DNA of 37,392 nucleotides, from contig CAJUFM010000027.1 in the NCBI GenBank assembly GCA_910585745.1, positions 1-37,392 of the forward strand, in the 5' to 3' direction. Made by a program: the position numbers and the translations under genes. The notes beneath the pieces are model-generated. The model had not been told where the DNA came from. It saw nothing but the letters and a program-made list of their open reading frames with translations, and did no database searches. The stretch comes from an uncultured Eubacterium sp. (GTDB taxonomy: Bacteria > Bacillota > Clostridia > Lachnospirales > Lachnospiraceae). Numbering within the stretch: the stretch's first letter is position 1; the number at the start of each line of letters is the position of its first letter. Of this stretch, positions 7,501 to 15,834 are shown piece by piece.

Positions 7501-9146
7501 ATGACATCTATAATGCAGATGGGAAGAGGATTGTAAAAGCAGGAACACAGATTGGGGAGATTACAACCGGGGATGACGGTATGGCGCAGACGCTGCCGGA
7601 TCTGCCCCTTATGTCAGAAGGCTATCAGAAAGAAGAAAGCGTAAGCGGTGGTGCGGTAAAAGCAGAGACGGGGAAAGGGCAGAAATTAAATTCCGGAAAA
7701 TATTATCTGAAGGAGCTTTCTGTATCCGACAGCTATTATCTGGATCAAACAGAAATTCCGGTACATGTAATATACAAGGATGCAGAGACAGAAGTAATAG
7801 CAGTAAATAAGAAACTAGAAAACGTTGTGACAGAGGCAGAGGTTGAAAAGCTGACCCTTGCCGATTCTGTCGAACTGTCAGGATGCGGAATGAAGATCAC
7901 GGATGAGGAAGGGAATGAGATTCTTTCGTGGATTTCCGGTGATAAAAACAGCATCCAGATCAGTGACAGATTGAAGGGACTCGGGTATGTAAACTTCCGG
8001 ACAGAGATGGATGAAAAGGGGAACCTGGCCATCCGGGGACTGTTCCATGACAGGGAATATACGCTGACAGAGACAAGACCGGCAGATGGGTATGTAACCG
8101 CAGAGGAAATTTGTTTCCGGCTTGTAAAAAAACAGTATCAGATTTCATCAGCCAGGGAAATAACCCCGGCAGGAATACCACAGAAAGAAAAGTGGATGCC
8201 TTTGTTTTCAAAGGACGCATTTCATTTGCTGATAACAGGAGGGCAGAATACTATGACATTGCCAGCCAATGCTGGAAATGATGTACATCTGCCACAGATT
8301 GAAATACCAGTGGTGGAAACTTCCGGGGTCGAGACACAAACAGTAACCATTGCAGAAATTAAAAACACTCAGGATGGTTCGTTTGTTTCTTCAGATAACA
8401 ACGTGGTACGGATGTATGATGATACCACCAAGATACTCTTTTCAAAGACTGACATTACCGGTACGAAAGAAGTTGAAGGATGCCAGTTGGTTATTACCAA
8501 AAAATCAGACGGTGCTTTGGTTGAGGAATGGACATCCGGAAAAGAGGCATATCTGGTTGAAGGAAAATTAGTGGCAGGGGAAACCTACACGCTGACTGAA
8601 AAAAGACCGGCGGATGGGTATGTGACAGCGGACAGTATTGATTTTGTGATCCGGGACACAGGGGAAGTACAGAAAGTCTGGATGAAGGATGACACAACAA
8701 AAATCCGTTTCCGGAAGGAGGCTTCTGATACGAAAAAACTTTTGCCTGGAGCAAAATATCATGTCTACGACAGTTCCGGTACAAAAGTGTATGCTTTTAC
8801 GACAAAAGCAAAAAAAGCAGAGATGATCGAAGGCGTGTTAAAAGTGGGCGAAACCTATACTTTTGTGGAAAAGAAAGCACCAAAGAATTATGAAAAAGCA
8901 GCAGATGTAACGATTACGGTCAAAGATACCGGAAAGGTGCAGAAACTGAAAGCGGTGGATAAACGGAAAGCGGGAAAGATCGTAACCGACACTCCGGATG
9001 ATTTTTCGGAGGGGGGAGATGGGATTTCTCCTAAAACGGGGTATATGATCCTCATTATGGTACTGACACTTCTCATGACGGTATCCGGCACCGCTGCATA
9101 CCGCATATGGAGGAGGAAAAAAGTACATGAAACAATACAGGGTTAA
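4572..9146 (+). CDS. Giant thioester/Cna-B surface protein with SPKTG anchor
   Basis: The protein has 1524 residues counted from ATG 4572 (7 bases after GGAAAGG; ATG 4569 is the alternative). A signal peptide (KRFMAAILAMAVVLTICPQL, ending near AQAA) is followed by a thioester-type domain with FCMTLG (Cys69) and TAQGLFW (Gln124), the pair that forms an internal Cys-Gln thioester in Gram-positive adhesins. Many Cna-B/SpaA-type repeats follow, e.g. KVKKVDEDGNALAGVSF, TKVDKQTGK, KLDQQNKAPISGAVFGVY, and three C-terminal units ending ADGYVTA or APKNYEKA. The C-terminus has SPKTG (1486-1490), a hydrophobic span and RRKK, a sortase signal of the type used by class B sortases; a sortase B is encoded at 26.0 kb. 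The likely role is a mating or host adhesin covalently attached to the wall. Confidence 0.9.
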   Translation: MKQKWKRFMAAILAMAVVLTICPQLKSHTAQAASVGYDRVYVYGSYTIGSKTKSGCWFKWDLNDKAGFCMTLGGKCSRGATYEADGGQATYTNNSTGDNLLMGKIIYWYDTKKGGSKSAWVTAQGLFWCIKEGKTSKADLTSIIHDIKANNGYYPDQSAEQIYSDIFDTADAFTATVQSWKKTGASRGWQVLMTVESETIPIPPKIKTHDYQAELKFRQKVKVKKVDEDGNALAGVSFTLSVENDDLSSFIVADQNGTGQEISVDDGGYEIDAVTDVNGEILFTLIYEATSSKYYYITWVDEKGNTHQGSAGLDADSQAKVKSKFDRQECNYPADMTSGSASGLAFTEMENELKKIDSKYILTETSTGNGNLIAGTEYAAGKSFTVGSDRNVYYLKGNAGYAGGWEDDLGYLTDDQGNPLDMTYQVGTVTNQYKKVAVNVQKKAGNTADGKAYGNAKLSGAVYMLYNDAACTQPATVYTSENGTYTKTCAGYTTDADGKISTDFLRSGTAYYLKEVSPPAGFLLSDEVIPVTVDGTPYTAEWTPDAATVQAYEPLIFNTISVIKYCADPEESNVGDGAGHLLVGEKGATFQVWLESAGGYEAANDTYERDTIVCDEEGVATTKQLAYGTYVVHQTKCGEGRDTALVHDFKVEVKEDSSQRPNGYKKIAEDPDFTSYVRVTKVDKQTGKSVLKAGTVYQIYKVNGDGTETLVSQSYSDGTGMNTVSEYVTDESGQIMTVKPLKSGTYRVYERDSAPGLRIETKYIEIEINSKNDNYKIYTDELGNTYQVTEGTYINTETKGKLTIAKTGEVLTGFDKKEKKFVYEDRNLSDAVFGIYADGDILTQDAQGTKWFDDGELVATITSGTGAEFTKDIENITGYETAEDGKVTVTLPLGNYIVREISTPYGYVLPEKSEWNVNFTWNNSWDEYVINSTKATDKEGILNVWNERAKAAIGITKLDQQNKAPISGAVFGVYTPDDIYNADGKRIVKAGTQIGEITTGDDGMAQTLPDLPLMSEGYQKEESVSGGAVKAETGKGQKLNSGKYYLKELSVSDSYYLDQTEIPVHVIYKDAETEVIAVNKKLENVVTEAEVEKLTLADSVELSGCGMKITDEEGNEILSWISGDKNSIQISDRLKGLGYVNFRTEMDEKGNLAIRGLFHDREYTLTETRPADGYVTAEEICFRLVKKQYQISSAREITPAGIPQKEKWMPLFSKDAFHLLITGGQNTMTLPANAGNDVHLPQIEIPVVETSGVETQTVTIAEIKNTQDGSFVSSDNNVVRMYDDTTKILFSKTDITGTKEVEGCQLVITKKSDGALVEEWTSGKEAYLVEGKLVAGETYTLTEKRPADGYVTADSIDFVIRDTGEVQKVWMKDDTTKIRFRKEASDTKKLLPGAKYHVYDSSGTKVYAFTTKAKKAEMIEGVLKVGETYTFVEKKAPKNYEKAADVTITVKDTGKVQKLKAVDKRKAGKIVTDTPDDFSEGGDGISPKTGYMILIMVLTLLMTVSGTAAYRIWRRKKVHETIQG

Positions 9147-10200
9147 TATTCTGGCTGTCATGATGGCAGTGTTTCTTTCCTTCCTGCCGCCGGGGGAAGC
9201 GTATGCTTCCTCTGACAGCGGGATAATGAAAAAAGAAGTGGAATATCAGGGGAGGGACAAAGCGCAAAAAGCGGACGCATATTTTCAAAAAAAGATTGTG
9301 GAAGACGGAAGTACATGGAACCTTCAGGAGATCCGTTACGAGATAGTCAAAGAGGAACCTGTCATGATTTCAGAACCGGTAACGGAGACAGTGAAGAGTG
9401 GAGTCGTAAATGCCGGGGAAACGTATTTGCCGGCAGAAACAGTCTCAAAAGAAGGTATTACCTATAAACTTTCAGAAACTACAGAAAATGAGGTGGTCGT
9501 AAAGAACGGCTATATTCGGAGAGTGACTGGCTATTTGGAATATGACAGCCTGGAAAAAGCGAAGTCTGCTCCGGCAACAAAGTTTGTGACAGCTACAGAC
9601 CGACGAACGGGTGAAGACATTTCAATGAAATGCGGTTATGTCGGTATTACCAGGAAGACCGATACATGGGAAGATACCCATATAGACATTACTTTTGTAT
9701 CTTACGATGCGGATACGTTCCAGTGGAACCAGGTAACTGTCCCCAAAAACAGAGAGAATCCCTTAAAAGGATACGAAGATCAACTGTTAAAGAGTGTTGG
9801 GGAAAGCCAGGATAATTACCGGATCCGGAATATCCATTGGGCAGGGAGAGCATATAAAAATGAAAAAGGGGTTCTCTGCCGGAATGCAAGAGCGGAAGTA
9901 AGTAAGCGGACCAAACATTACCGGGTAAATTACAGCGGGGAAAGTACAGTAGAGGATATAAAGGGAACGGTTTATACTTCGGTGTACACCGGATTAAAGG
10001 AAAAAGACAGCGGAGAGCGGAATTATACGATACGGGCGGTGGCGGTTTATGCAAAGCAGAGGGGCATTCCCATCATGGGAATCACACTGGGGTTCCTTCT
10101 GATCTTACTGATTGTGGTTGGGATCATATTTATCCTGAAAAAGAAGCAGAAGCCGGGGAATAAAACGGCGGAACAGGCAGGAAGAAATGTGTACCCATAA
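9127..10200 (+). CDS. Membrane-anchored extracellular protein of the transfer element
   Basis: The 357-residue protein starts at ATG 9127, downstream of GGAGGAGG and inside the 3' end of the surface-protein gene (20-base overlap), indicating translational coupling. It has a signal peptide (residues about 5-28, ending EAYASS), a long beta-rich extracellular part, then a single membrane span near residues 308-332 (IMGITLGFLLILLIVVGIIF) and a basic cytosolic tail KKKQKPGNK. There is no LPXTG-like motif, so it is held by the membrane span. I do not recognise the domain. Position between adhesin and pilin genes suggests a surface or channel accessory role. Confidence 0.75.
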   Translation: MKQYRVNILAVMMAVFLSFLPPGEAYASSDSGIMKKEVEYQGRDKAQKADAYFQKKIVEDGSTWNLQEIRYEIVKEEPVMISEPVTETVKSGVVNAGETYLPAETVSKEGITYKLSETTENEVVVKNGYIRRVTGYLEYDSLEKAKSAPATKFVTATDRRTGEDISMKCGYVGITRKTDTWEDTHIDITFVSYDADTFQWNQVTVPKNRENPLKGYEDQLLKSVGESQDNYRIRNIHWAGRAYKNEKGVLCRNARAEVSKRTKHYRVNYSGESTVEDIKGTVYTSVYTGLKEKDSGERNYTIRAVAVYAKQRGIPIMGITLGFLLILLIVVGIIFILKKKQKPGNKTAEQAGRNVYP

Positions 10201-10236
10201 ACAATAAAGCACCTTTTTACATCACGGGAAAATATG

Positions 10237-10260
10237 GCATGGCAGTAAAAGCTGCCATGC
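10237..10260 (+). promoter_or_regulatory. 9-bp-stem hairpin in front of pilin ribosome site
   Basis: GCATGGCAG (10237-10245) and CTGCCATGC (10252-10260) form a perfect 9-bp stem with a 6-base loop. The ribosome site of the pilin-like gene follows at once and there is no T-run. It is more likely an mRNA-stabilising or processing element than a terminator. Confidence 0.5.
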
Positions 10261-10278
10261 GGAAAGGAGAAAAGGAAT

Positions 10279-10506
10279 ATGGACAAATTTGCAGGAAATA
10301 TAAAAACACTCATTGAAGCAGTGCAGCCATATACATGGGTGGTTATCATGGTAGGTTTGATTTCAATCGGGGTTATGTTTGCGATCCCATCGGAAAAAGC
10401 ACATCAGGCAGGAAAAGCTAGTGCCCCATGGATAATCGTTGGATCATTATTCATTGCAGGAGCGGTTTATATTGGAAATTGGATATTTGGCAAAATTACA
10501 TTTTAA
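10279..10506 (+). CDS. VirB2/TrbC-like small membrane protein (pilin-like)
   Basis: The 75-residue protein has two membrane spans (about residues 18-36 and 51-70) joined by a short charged loop EKAHQAGKAS, the topology of VirB2/TrbC-type pilins and of PrgF-like proteins in Gram-positive systems. The ribosome site GGAAAGGAG lies 9-10 bases upstream. It sits just before the VirD4 gene, as in related conjugative elements. There is no clear cleavable signal, so it may act as a channel subunit rather than a processed pilin. The family call rests on size, topology and context. Confidence 0.6.
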   Translation: MDKFAGNIKTLIEAVQPYTWVVIMVGLISIGVMFAIPSEKAHQAGKASAPWIIVGSLFIAGAVYIGNWIFGKITF

Positions 10507-10522
10507 CTATCATCAGTTATTC

Positions 10523-10558
10523 TATTTGTGGGGAGGGCGTAAGGTCTCTCCACAAATA
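10523..10558 (+). terminator. Long hairpin after pilin-like gene (attenuator or processing site)
   Basis: A 13-bp stem (10523-10535 with 10546-10558, one G-T wobble) has a 10-base loop. No T-run follows, so termination would be partial at best. It could reduce read-through from the abundant pilin mRNA into VirD4. Confidence 0.5.
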
Positions 10559-10572
10559 AATTAATGACTGTC

Positions 10573-10621
10573 ATACCTGATTAAGTTATTAAAAACTGAA
10601 TAGAACCTGGTTGTCAGGTAT
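10573..10621. repeat. Inverted repeat upstream of VirD4
   Basis: ATACCTGA (10573-10580) and TCAGGTAT (10614-10621) are perfect 8-bp arms 33 bases apart in the leader of the VirD4 gene. It could be a looped operator or a long-range RNA stem. No protein can be assigned. Confidence 0.35.
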
Positions 10622-10659
10622 CTTGATCTTAAATGTATTGTGACAGGAAGGAAATCAAA

Positions 10660-12873
10660 ATGAAAGAACATAAAACAGAGAGAGTTATGAAGCTGGAACG
10701 CCTGTTAGGAACATGGAAAGCGGTTGCCATAATAATCATAGGAATGGATGTCCTGCTTTTTATGGCAGTAAATTACATCATAAATCTGGTTTTGTACCTT
10801 CCAATGGTGGTGCAGGATCTGGATAACCCATTAAAGTATCTGGGATTAAGGAACCTATTTCCAAGGATGCAGATGTTGGTTGAATACAAGGGATTTTATA
10901 GTGTTGTTCTGATCGCGTATGTACTTGCCTGTCTGATCATTGATATTCGCCAGGCATACCAAATGAGGACGGCATTCAGTGAAAAGGGATTTAATCTAGG
11001 GCAGAAAGGCGTGGCAAGGTGGACGACCAATCAGGAAATTAAAGAGCAGTATGAGGAAATCCCGGACAGGGATCTCCCCTTTTCGGGAGCAGGTGGGACG
11101 ATCATTTCCCGGATAGGGAACCGGCTTTACATTGACACGAGCCCAGTCAATAATCTGCTCATAGGTATCACGCGCTCCGGAAAAGGAGAAATGTTTGTCT
11201 TTCCAAGTATTGATGTATATTCGAGGGCGGAGGAAAAAACATCTATGGTAGTCTGCGATCCTAAGATGGAGTTGTATAAAAGTTCCAAACAAACGTTGGA
11301 GGAACGAGGGTATGAAGTTTATCTTCTGAACCTGGACGACCCGCTCCACTCGATGGGGTTTAATCCGCTGGAGCAGATCTTAAACCTGTATCTGGACAAG
11401 GATTATGCTAACGCTGAATTGCTGGCACAGGCATTCAGTTACTCGATCTTCAATCCGGATAAGCCGACCGATTCAGATACATTTTGGAATGATATGTCCT
11501 CCAGCCTGTTGACAGCACTTATACTGGCGCACCTGGAAGACTGCATCCAGATGGATGAAATAGAGAATGAGAAAGAACGAAAAAAATGGGAGAGGGAAGG
11601 ACACAAGGAACCGTTTGAGCCATCCCACAGAAATATAAAAAAAGTAACCATGTATTCCATTATCAATACATTTACGGAGCTGGCAAGAGTGAAGGGTCAG
11701 GATGATCCAGACATTAACCTGTTGGATGATTATTTTAACAAACGTCCGGCGCTGAACCGGGCAAAGCTCAAATATGCCGGAATAGAGATAGCCAGTTACC
11801 GCACGAAATCATCAATCTTTGCTACCCTGCTATCAAAGCTGACAGTGTTTACCTATGAAAATGTGGCAAAGCTGACAGCGGAAAGCAGTATCCGTTTAGA
11901 GGATATCGGTTTCGGGGAACGTCCAGTGGCAGTATTTCTGGGAATCCCGGATTATGATAAATCCACTCATTTTTTAGCTTCTGTTTTTATCCGCCAGATG
12001 TATTTTGTCCTGGCAAAGAAAGCAACCCGGAGCAGGTCCGGAAAATGTGCGCGAAGGGTTAAAGTGATTGCGGATGAGTTTGGAAACATTCCGGCGATCG
12101 AGGGAATGGAAAATATTATTACAGTCTGCTTAGGGAGGAATATTTCTTTTGACCTGGTGATCCAGTCCTATTCCCAGCTGAAGAAATTATATGGGGAAAA
12201 TGATGAGACGATCATTGGAAACTGCGGTAATCAGATTTACATACTGACCGATGATGAGAACACGGCAGAAGGTTTTTCAAAACTGCTGGGAAATGAAACG
12301 ATCATTGATATGCAGCGTTCCGGGGAACGGATCTCTACCCATAAGCATTTTATGGAAAACACACAGGAAAAACCGTTATTGAATTTGAATGAGCTGATGG
12401 AGCTTTACGAGGGAGAGTGTGTGGTAAAGCGTGTCATGAAACGGACAGACAGGAAGGGAAGAAAAATCCGTCCCACTCCAATTTTCAACAGTACTGTTTC
12501 TGGAAAACGTTTTTTATTCCGTTATGAATATTTGACAGACACGTTTCCAAATCCAAATACGATTGATTTATATGAGATTAATACAGAAGACAGGGGTTAT
12601 GTCAATCTGAGAGAACGGGTATGGAATCCAAAGGATTCTTTTCAGTTATTTGCCAAAGGCCAAAAAGAAGATAAGGTGCAGTTGACGCTTTCCCATCTCA
12701 GCAATAAGGAACAGATGCTGGATGCCTTAAAAAATGTTGCAGGAATAGAACAGATACCAGAAGACACGACGGTTGATCGGCTGATCAATTTAATTACCAG
12801 ATCAGAGATAAAAGCAGCAGAAAAAGAATCCCTTCTTAGTCTGCTCAGTATTGGAAGCCAGACTGTATCTTGA
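10660..12873 (+). CDS. virD4: VirD4/TraG-family type IV coupling protein
   Basis: The ATPase couples the relaxase-DNA complex to the secretion channel at the inner face of the membrane. It has 737 residues from ATG 10660, chosen because AGGAAGG lies 7 bases upstream; the open frame begins 27 bases earlier. Two N-terminal membrane spans (about 12-40 and 75-95) precede the Walker A GITRSGKGE (169-177) and the Walker B VIADEFGNIP (acid pair D472-E473). Length is normal for TraG/TcpA-like VirD4 proteins. Downstream genes for VirB6-, VirB3- and VirB4-like proteins complete the core. Confidence 0.93.
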   Translation: MKEHKTERVMKLERLLGTWKAVAIIIIGMDVLLFMAVNYIINLVLYLPMVVQDLDNPLKYLGLRNLFPRMQMLVEYKGFYSVVLIAYVLACLIIDIRQAYQMRTAFSEKGFNLGQKGVARWTTNQEIKEQYEEIPDRDLPFSGAGGTIISRIGNRLYIDTSPVNNLLIGITRSGKGEMFVFPSIDVYSRAEEKTSMVVCDPKMELYKSSKQTLEERGYEVYLLNLDDPLHSMGFNPLEQILNLYLDKDYANAELLAQAFSYSIFNPDKPTDSDTFWNDMSSSLLTALILAHLEDCIQMDEIENEKERKKWEREGHKEPFEPSHRNIKKVTMYSIINTFTELARVKGQDDPDINLLDDYFNKRPALNRAKLKYAGIEIASYRTKSSIFATLLSKLTVFTYENVAKLTAESSIRLEDIGFGERPVAVFLGIPDYDKSTHFLASVFIRQMYFVLAKKATRSRSGKCARRVKVIADEFGNIPAIEGMENIITVCLGRNISFDLVIQSYSQLKKLYGENDETIIGNCGNQIYILTDDENTAEGFSKLLGNETIIDMQRSGERISTHKHFMENTQEKPLLNLNELMELYEGECVVKRVMKRTDRKGRKIRPTPIFNSTVSGKRFLFRYEYLTDTFPNPNTIDLYEINTEDRGYVNLRERVWNPKDSFQLFAKGQKEDKVQLTLSHLSNKEQMLDALKNVAGIEQIPEDTTVDRLINLITRSEIKAAEKESLLSLLSIGSQTVS

Positions 12874-12904
12874 AGAAAAATGAGAAATGGAATGGAGGGT
12901 GTAT

Positions 12905-14974
12905 ATGAATAAAAGAAAAAGGAATATCCTGATACTCAGTAGTATGGGATTTATTTTAATCGGCATACTCTTTTGTCATAGAGATATTCTTGCTTTATCT
13001 GAAGATAAGGTAACAGAGATTCTTGTAAAAAATAATGAACTCTTTACAAATAACTCTATTGCAGGCTCTGTATTGAGGACAATTGGATGGGGATTGTTGT
13101 TTTTGCTTGCCCTTTTAGGTTCTGCCTGTGCAGATTTATATGACACCTGTTTTGGATTTGTTGATTTTACCTCATATGAAAAAGTAACAGCCTTTATTGA
13201 TGACTTTAAACCGGTTTTTATTGCCCTGATCTGTGCCTCGCTTGTTTTTCTGGGTATCCTGCTCATTTTCTGGCAGGAAAAGAAACCGAAGTTTGTAATG
13301 AACCTGGTAATAGCGGTGCTTGTAGTATCATCTTCCAGTTTTATAATGGATTCCATGAATGGTTTTCTTGCTTCGGATGTCCGCAGTGAAATTATGGGAA
13401 ATGAAAAATCCAGTGGCATGGTTTACGAAACAATCGGCAGTAATATACACGACCTGTTGTATTTAGATGCAAAGATAGGATTGAACAATCTGAATGGAAT
13501 GACAGGGGGAGTAAAAAATTCAGATATTACTTATGATTCCTTTAAGGAAGAGCAGTTTATGACCCTTGATATCAATGAGACAGTGGAGCCGGATGATGTC
13601 AAAGAAGAATCACAGGATATCGTAAAAAAAGAAGTGAGCGTGAAGTATGAGAATTTAAAAATGGTATATGGTGTTGCAGCTGTATACGATGGAGTGGCAT
13701 GGACAGATCTGTTGAATGAGTACTATTACAGATACACAGTAGATTGGTTTGTTGTTTATCTGGAACTGCTGTCTCTGATAATCGTATATCTGTTTATGTC
13801 ATATAAAGTGATACGGCTTTTATTTGAAATCGTAATGCATCGTTTTCTCGCTTATCTATACTCGGCTAATCTGACAAACAGTCAGAAAATATTGAAGATA
13901 TTGGACAGTTTAAAGGATAGTTACATCGTTTTGATCATGACAATGGTCTGCATTAAAATGTATCTGCTGGCATGTAAGTTTATTTCCGGTTGGCAGATTT
14001 CCGGAATATCGAAAGGGATCATTCTTCTTTTTATCGCTTTCGTTGTGATCGACGGCCCGAACCTGATACAGAAACTGACCGGTATCGACGCCGGGCTTTC
14101 AGATGGCATGGGTAAACTGATGACGATGTTTTATGGAAGCCAGATGGCGGGAAGTGTTGCAAGGACTGGCGCCAATCTAGTTGGGGCAGGAGCGGGAGTG
14201 ATCGGAAAAGGCGGCAGATTTTTAAAGGAACATGCGATGGGACGCACTTCCAGCGGAAAGGCTGCCTTTGAAGAAGGAATGAAATCCGGAGGTGAAAACA
14301 TGCCGGATGGAAAGGTAAATGAAGGGGACACGGGGAATCCGGACGTGAATCGGAATGAAGAGAACCGGACAGGAGATAAATTTAACCAGACAAATAACAG
14401 CAATGACAGGAATATGGAAGCATCCATTCATGAACAGGATCCGATGATGGGTGGAAGGGAAATGAAGATGGAACAGGAAAACAGTTCCGGCAGTGGGGAA
14501 CGGAATCTTTCCGGAGGACATCCGGATGGAGGGAACATCACTCCGGATGTAGAACATACGGGAGAGGATTCGCCACGGAATGATGGTTCGGAAAGGGGAG
14601 CAGCAGATTCCTGTCAAAGTTCCAGTACGATGAAACAGGATCCGAACATGCAGAACCAGAACAACCGGATGGACGACATCGGGAAAAACCTTCAGGGGAA
14701 AGCAGAAGCCCTGAACGGGATGCAGTCCGGCAGGGGAGAAAGTCCGGCAGAAGAGATGAAGCAGATGGAAAACGAACTGGGCGGAAAAGGCGGAGAGCTG
14801 TTTGCATCCGGTTATGGAGACCAGAAACCGCTGGATGCCGGTGGAAGCATGTTGTCAGGAAACCCGGCCATGATGCCGGAGGGAGGTCAGAGTAAACCAC
14901 CGCAGACAGCAGAGAACCGGATGGCGAGGGAGGCATTAAAAAATGAATGGGAACAGGAGGACGGTAAAAAATGA
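12905..14974 (+). CDS. VirB6/TrbL-like polytopic channel protein with long hydrophilic tail
   Basis: The protein has 689 residues. ATG 12905 follows GGAGGG by 5 bases; the frame opens at 12887 but without a ribosome site. A signal-like N-terminal span is followed by about six more spans, e.g. TIGWGLLFLLALLG, FIALICASLVFLGILLI, SLIIVYLFMSYKVIRLL, and SKGIILLFIAFVVIDG. From about residue 410 the protein is soluble, rich in Gly, Asn, Met, Glu and Asp (MMPEGGQSKPPQTAENRMA) and probably disordered in the cytosol. VirB6-type proteins form the membrane channel. Its 3' end overlaps the next start (ATGA). Confidence 0.75.
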   Translation: MNKRKRNILILSSMGFILIGILFCHRDILALSEDKVTEILVKNNELFTNNSIAGSVLRTIGWGLLFLLALLGSACADLYDTCFGFVDFTSYEKVTAFIDDFKPVFIALICASLVFLGILLIFWQEKKPKFVMNLVIAVLVVSSSSFIMDSMNGFLASDVRSEIMGNEKSSGMVYETIGSNIHDLLYLDAKIGLNNLNGMTGGVKNSDITYDSFKEEQFMTLDINETVEPDDVKEESQDIVKKEVSVKYENLKMVYGVAAVYDGVAWTDLLNEYYYRYTVDWFVVYLELLSLIIVYLFMSYKVIRLLFEIVMHRFLAYLYSANLTNSQKILKILDSLKDSYIVLIMTMVCIKMYLLACKFISGWQISGISKGIILLFIAFVVIDGPNLIQKLTGIDAGLSDGMGKLMTMFYGSQMAGSVARTGANLVGAGAGVIGKGGRFLKEHAMGRTSSGKAAFEEGMKSGGENMPDGKVNEGDTGNPDVNRNEENRTGDKFNQTNNSNDRNMEASIHEQDPMMGGREMKMEQENSSGSGERNLSGGHPDGGNITPDVEHTGEDSPRNDGSERGAADSCQSSSTMKQDPNMQNQNNRMDDIGKNLQGKAEALNGMQSGRGESPAEEMKQMENELGGKGGELFASGYGDQKPLDAGGSMLSGNPAMMPEGGQSKPPQTAENRMAREALKNEWEQEDGKK

Positions 14975-15273
14975 GGTACATTGTTGCACAGGAAATAAAA
15001 TCGGAAACCAAAGTGGGAAGGAGCATTTACTTATTTGACCTGTTTTTTGTCATCATTTATATTTGCATTTCGGTTGTTCTGGCATCTGCTGTCCATGAGA
15101 GCCTGACCATACTGTTTTATATATTTTCCTTTGGCTGTGCACTTTTTCTGACAGCGAAAAGCCCTGCAAACCGAAAGCGGCGTAATTACGAGAGCATCAT
15201 TTTGTTTCTGCGGAGGGATAAGGAAGTGTACCGTCCGGTTATGACCGGTTCCGGAAATGAAGGGGAGGAATAA
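14971..15273 (+). CDS. VirB3/PrgI-like membrane protein
   Basis: The 100-residue protein overlaps the previous stop by 4 bases (ATGA). Two membrane spans in its first 70 residues (YLFDLFFVIIYICISVVLA and ILFYIFSFGCALFLTA) are followed by a basic RRNYESIILFLRRD segment. Small two-span proteins directly upstream of VirB4 are VirB3/PrgI equivalents and anchor the VirB4 ATPase. I believe it belongs to the DUF5592 group, but that is from memory. Confidence 0.65.
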   Translation: MRYIVAQEIKSETKVGRSIYLFDLFFVIIYICISVVLASAVHESLTILFYIFSFGCALFLTAKSPANRKRRNYESIILFLRRDKEVYRPVMTGSGNEGEE

Positions 15274-15277
15274 GCGG

Positions 15278-15823
15278 ATGGCGAAGAAAAAAGCAGCAAA
15301 GGGTGTTAGGAAAAGTATTCTGGAACTGATTGATATCCAGGGATATGACAAGAAAAATAATTGTTACTGCATGAAAGACGGCAGTTACATGAATATCATC
15401 CAGATCACATCGAAGGATCTGGTCAATTCGTCGGATGATGAGGTGGAGTATGACTGTCTCCGGTTTGCCAGACTGTACAAACTGTACGCAGAGGATATCA
15501 AGATCATAACCATGAATTTCCCCTGTGATACAGCTGAACAGCAGCATTATATCGAACACAAAATGCAGAAACAGGCAAATCCGGTTTACAAAAGCTTTCT
15601 GCAGAGGAAGCTGGATGAACTGGTATGGCTCGGCAAACATGATACGACAAGGGAATATTACTATATGATCTTTGCAAAAAACACGGAGGAGATGGAAAAA
15701 AACACGCTGCTCTTAATGAATACACTGGGAAGGGGAAAGAACGGGCTTCTGGCGTACCTGACGGAAGAAAAGAAGCAGCAGATCCTGTTCCGGCTTGCCA
15801 ATAAATGCAGCATGATGAATTAG
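15278..15823 (+). CDS. TrsD-like protein (VirB4 N-terminal partner)
   Basis: The protein has 181 residues. ATG 15278 lies 9 bases after GGGGAGG; the frame opens at 15257 without a ribosome site. It is soluble, with a segment LIDIQGYDKKNNCYCMKDGS and YNIIQI-type strands resembling the N-terminal domain of VirB4/TraC ATPases. No Walker motifs occur. A small protein of this type encoded directly before the VirB4 homologue is found in the trs/tra systems of staphylococcal plasmids (TrsD before TrsE). It may be a VirB4 N-domain made as a separate chain. Confidence 0.6.
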   Translation: MAKKKAAKGVRKSILELIDIQGYDKKNNCYCMKDGSYMNIIQITSKDLVNSSDDEVEYDCLRFARLYKLYAEDIKIITMNFPCDTAEQQHYIEHKMQKQANPVYKSFLQRKLDELVWLGKHDTTREYYYMIFAKNTEEMEKNTLLLMNTLGRGKNGLLAYLTEEKKQQILFRLANKCSMMN

Positions 15824-15834
15824 GGGGAAAGCAG

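Noticed and set aside
2875..8430. Shared DDTTKI phrase between the Rpn-type fragment and the adhesin
   Set aside because: The surrounding sequences are unrelated; the phrase is common in Cna-B repeats and the match is coincidence.
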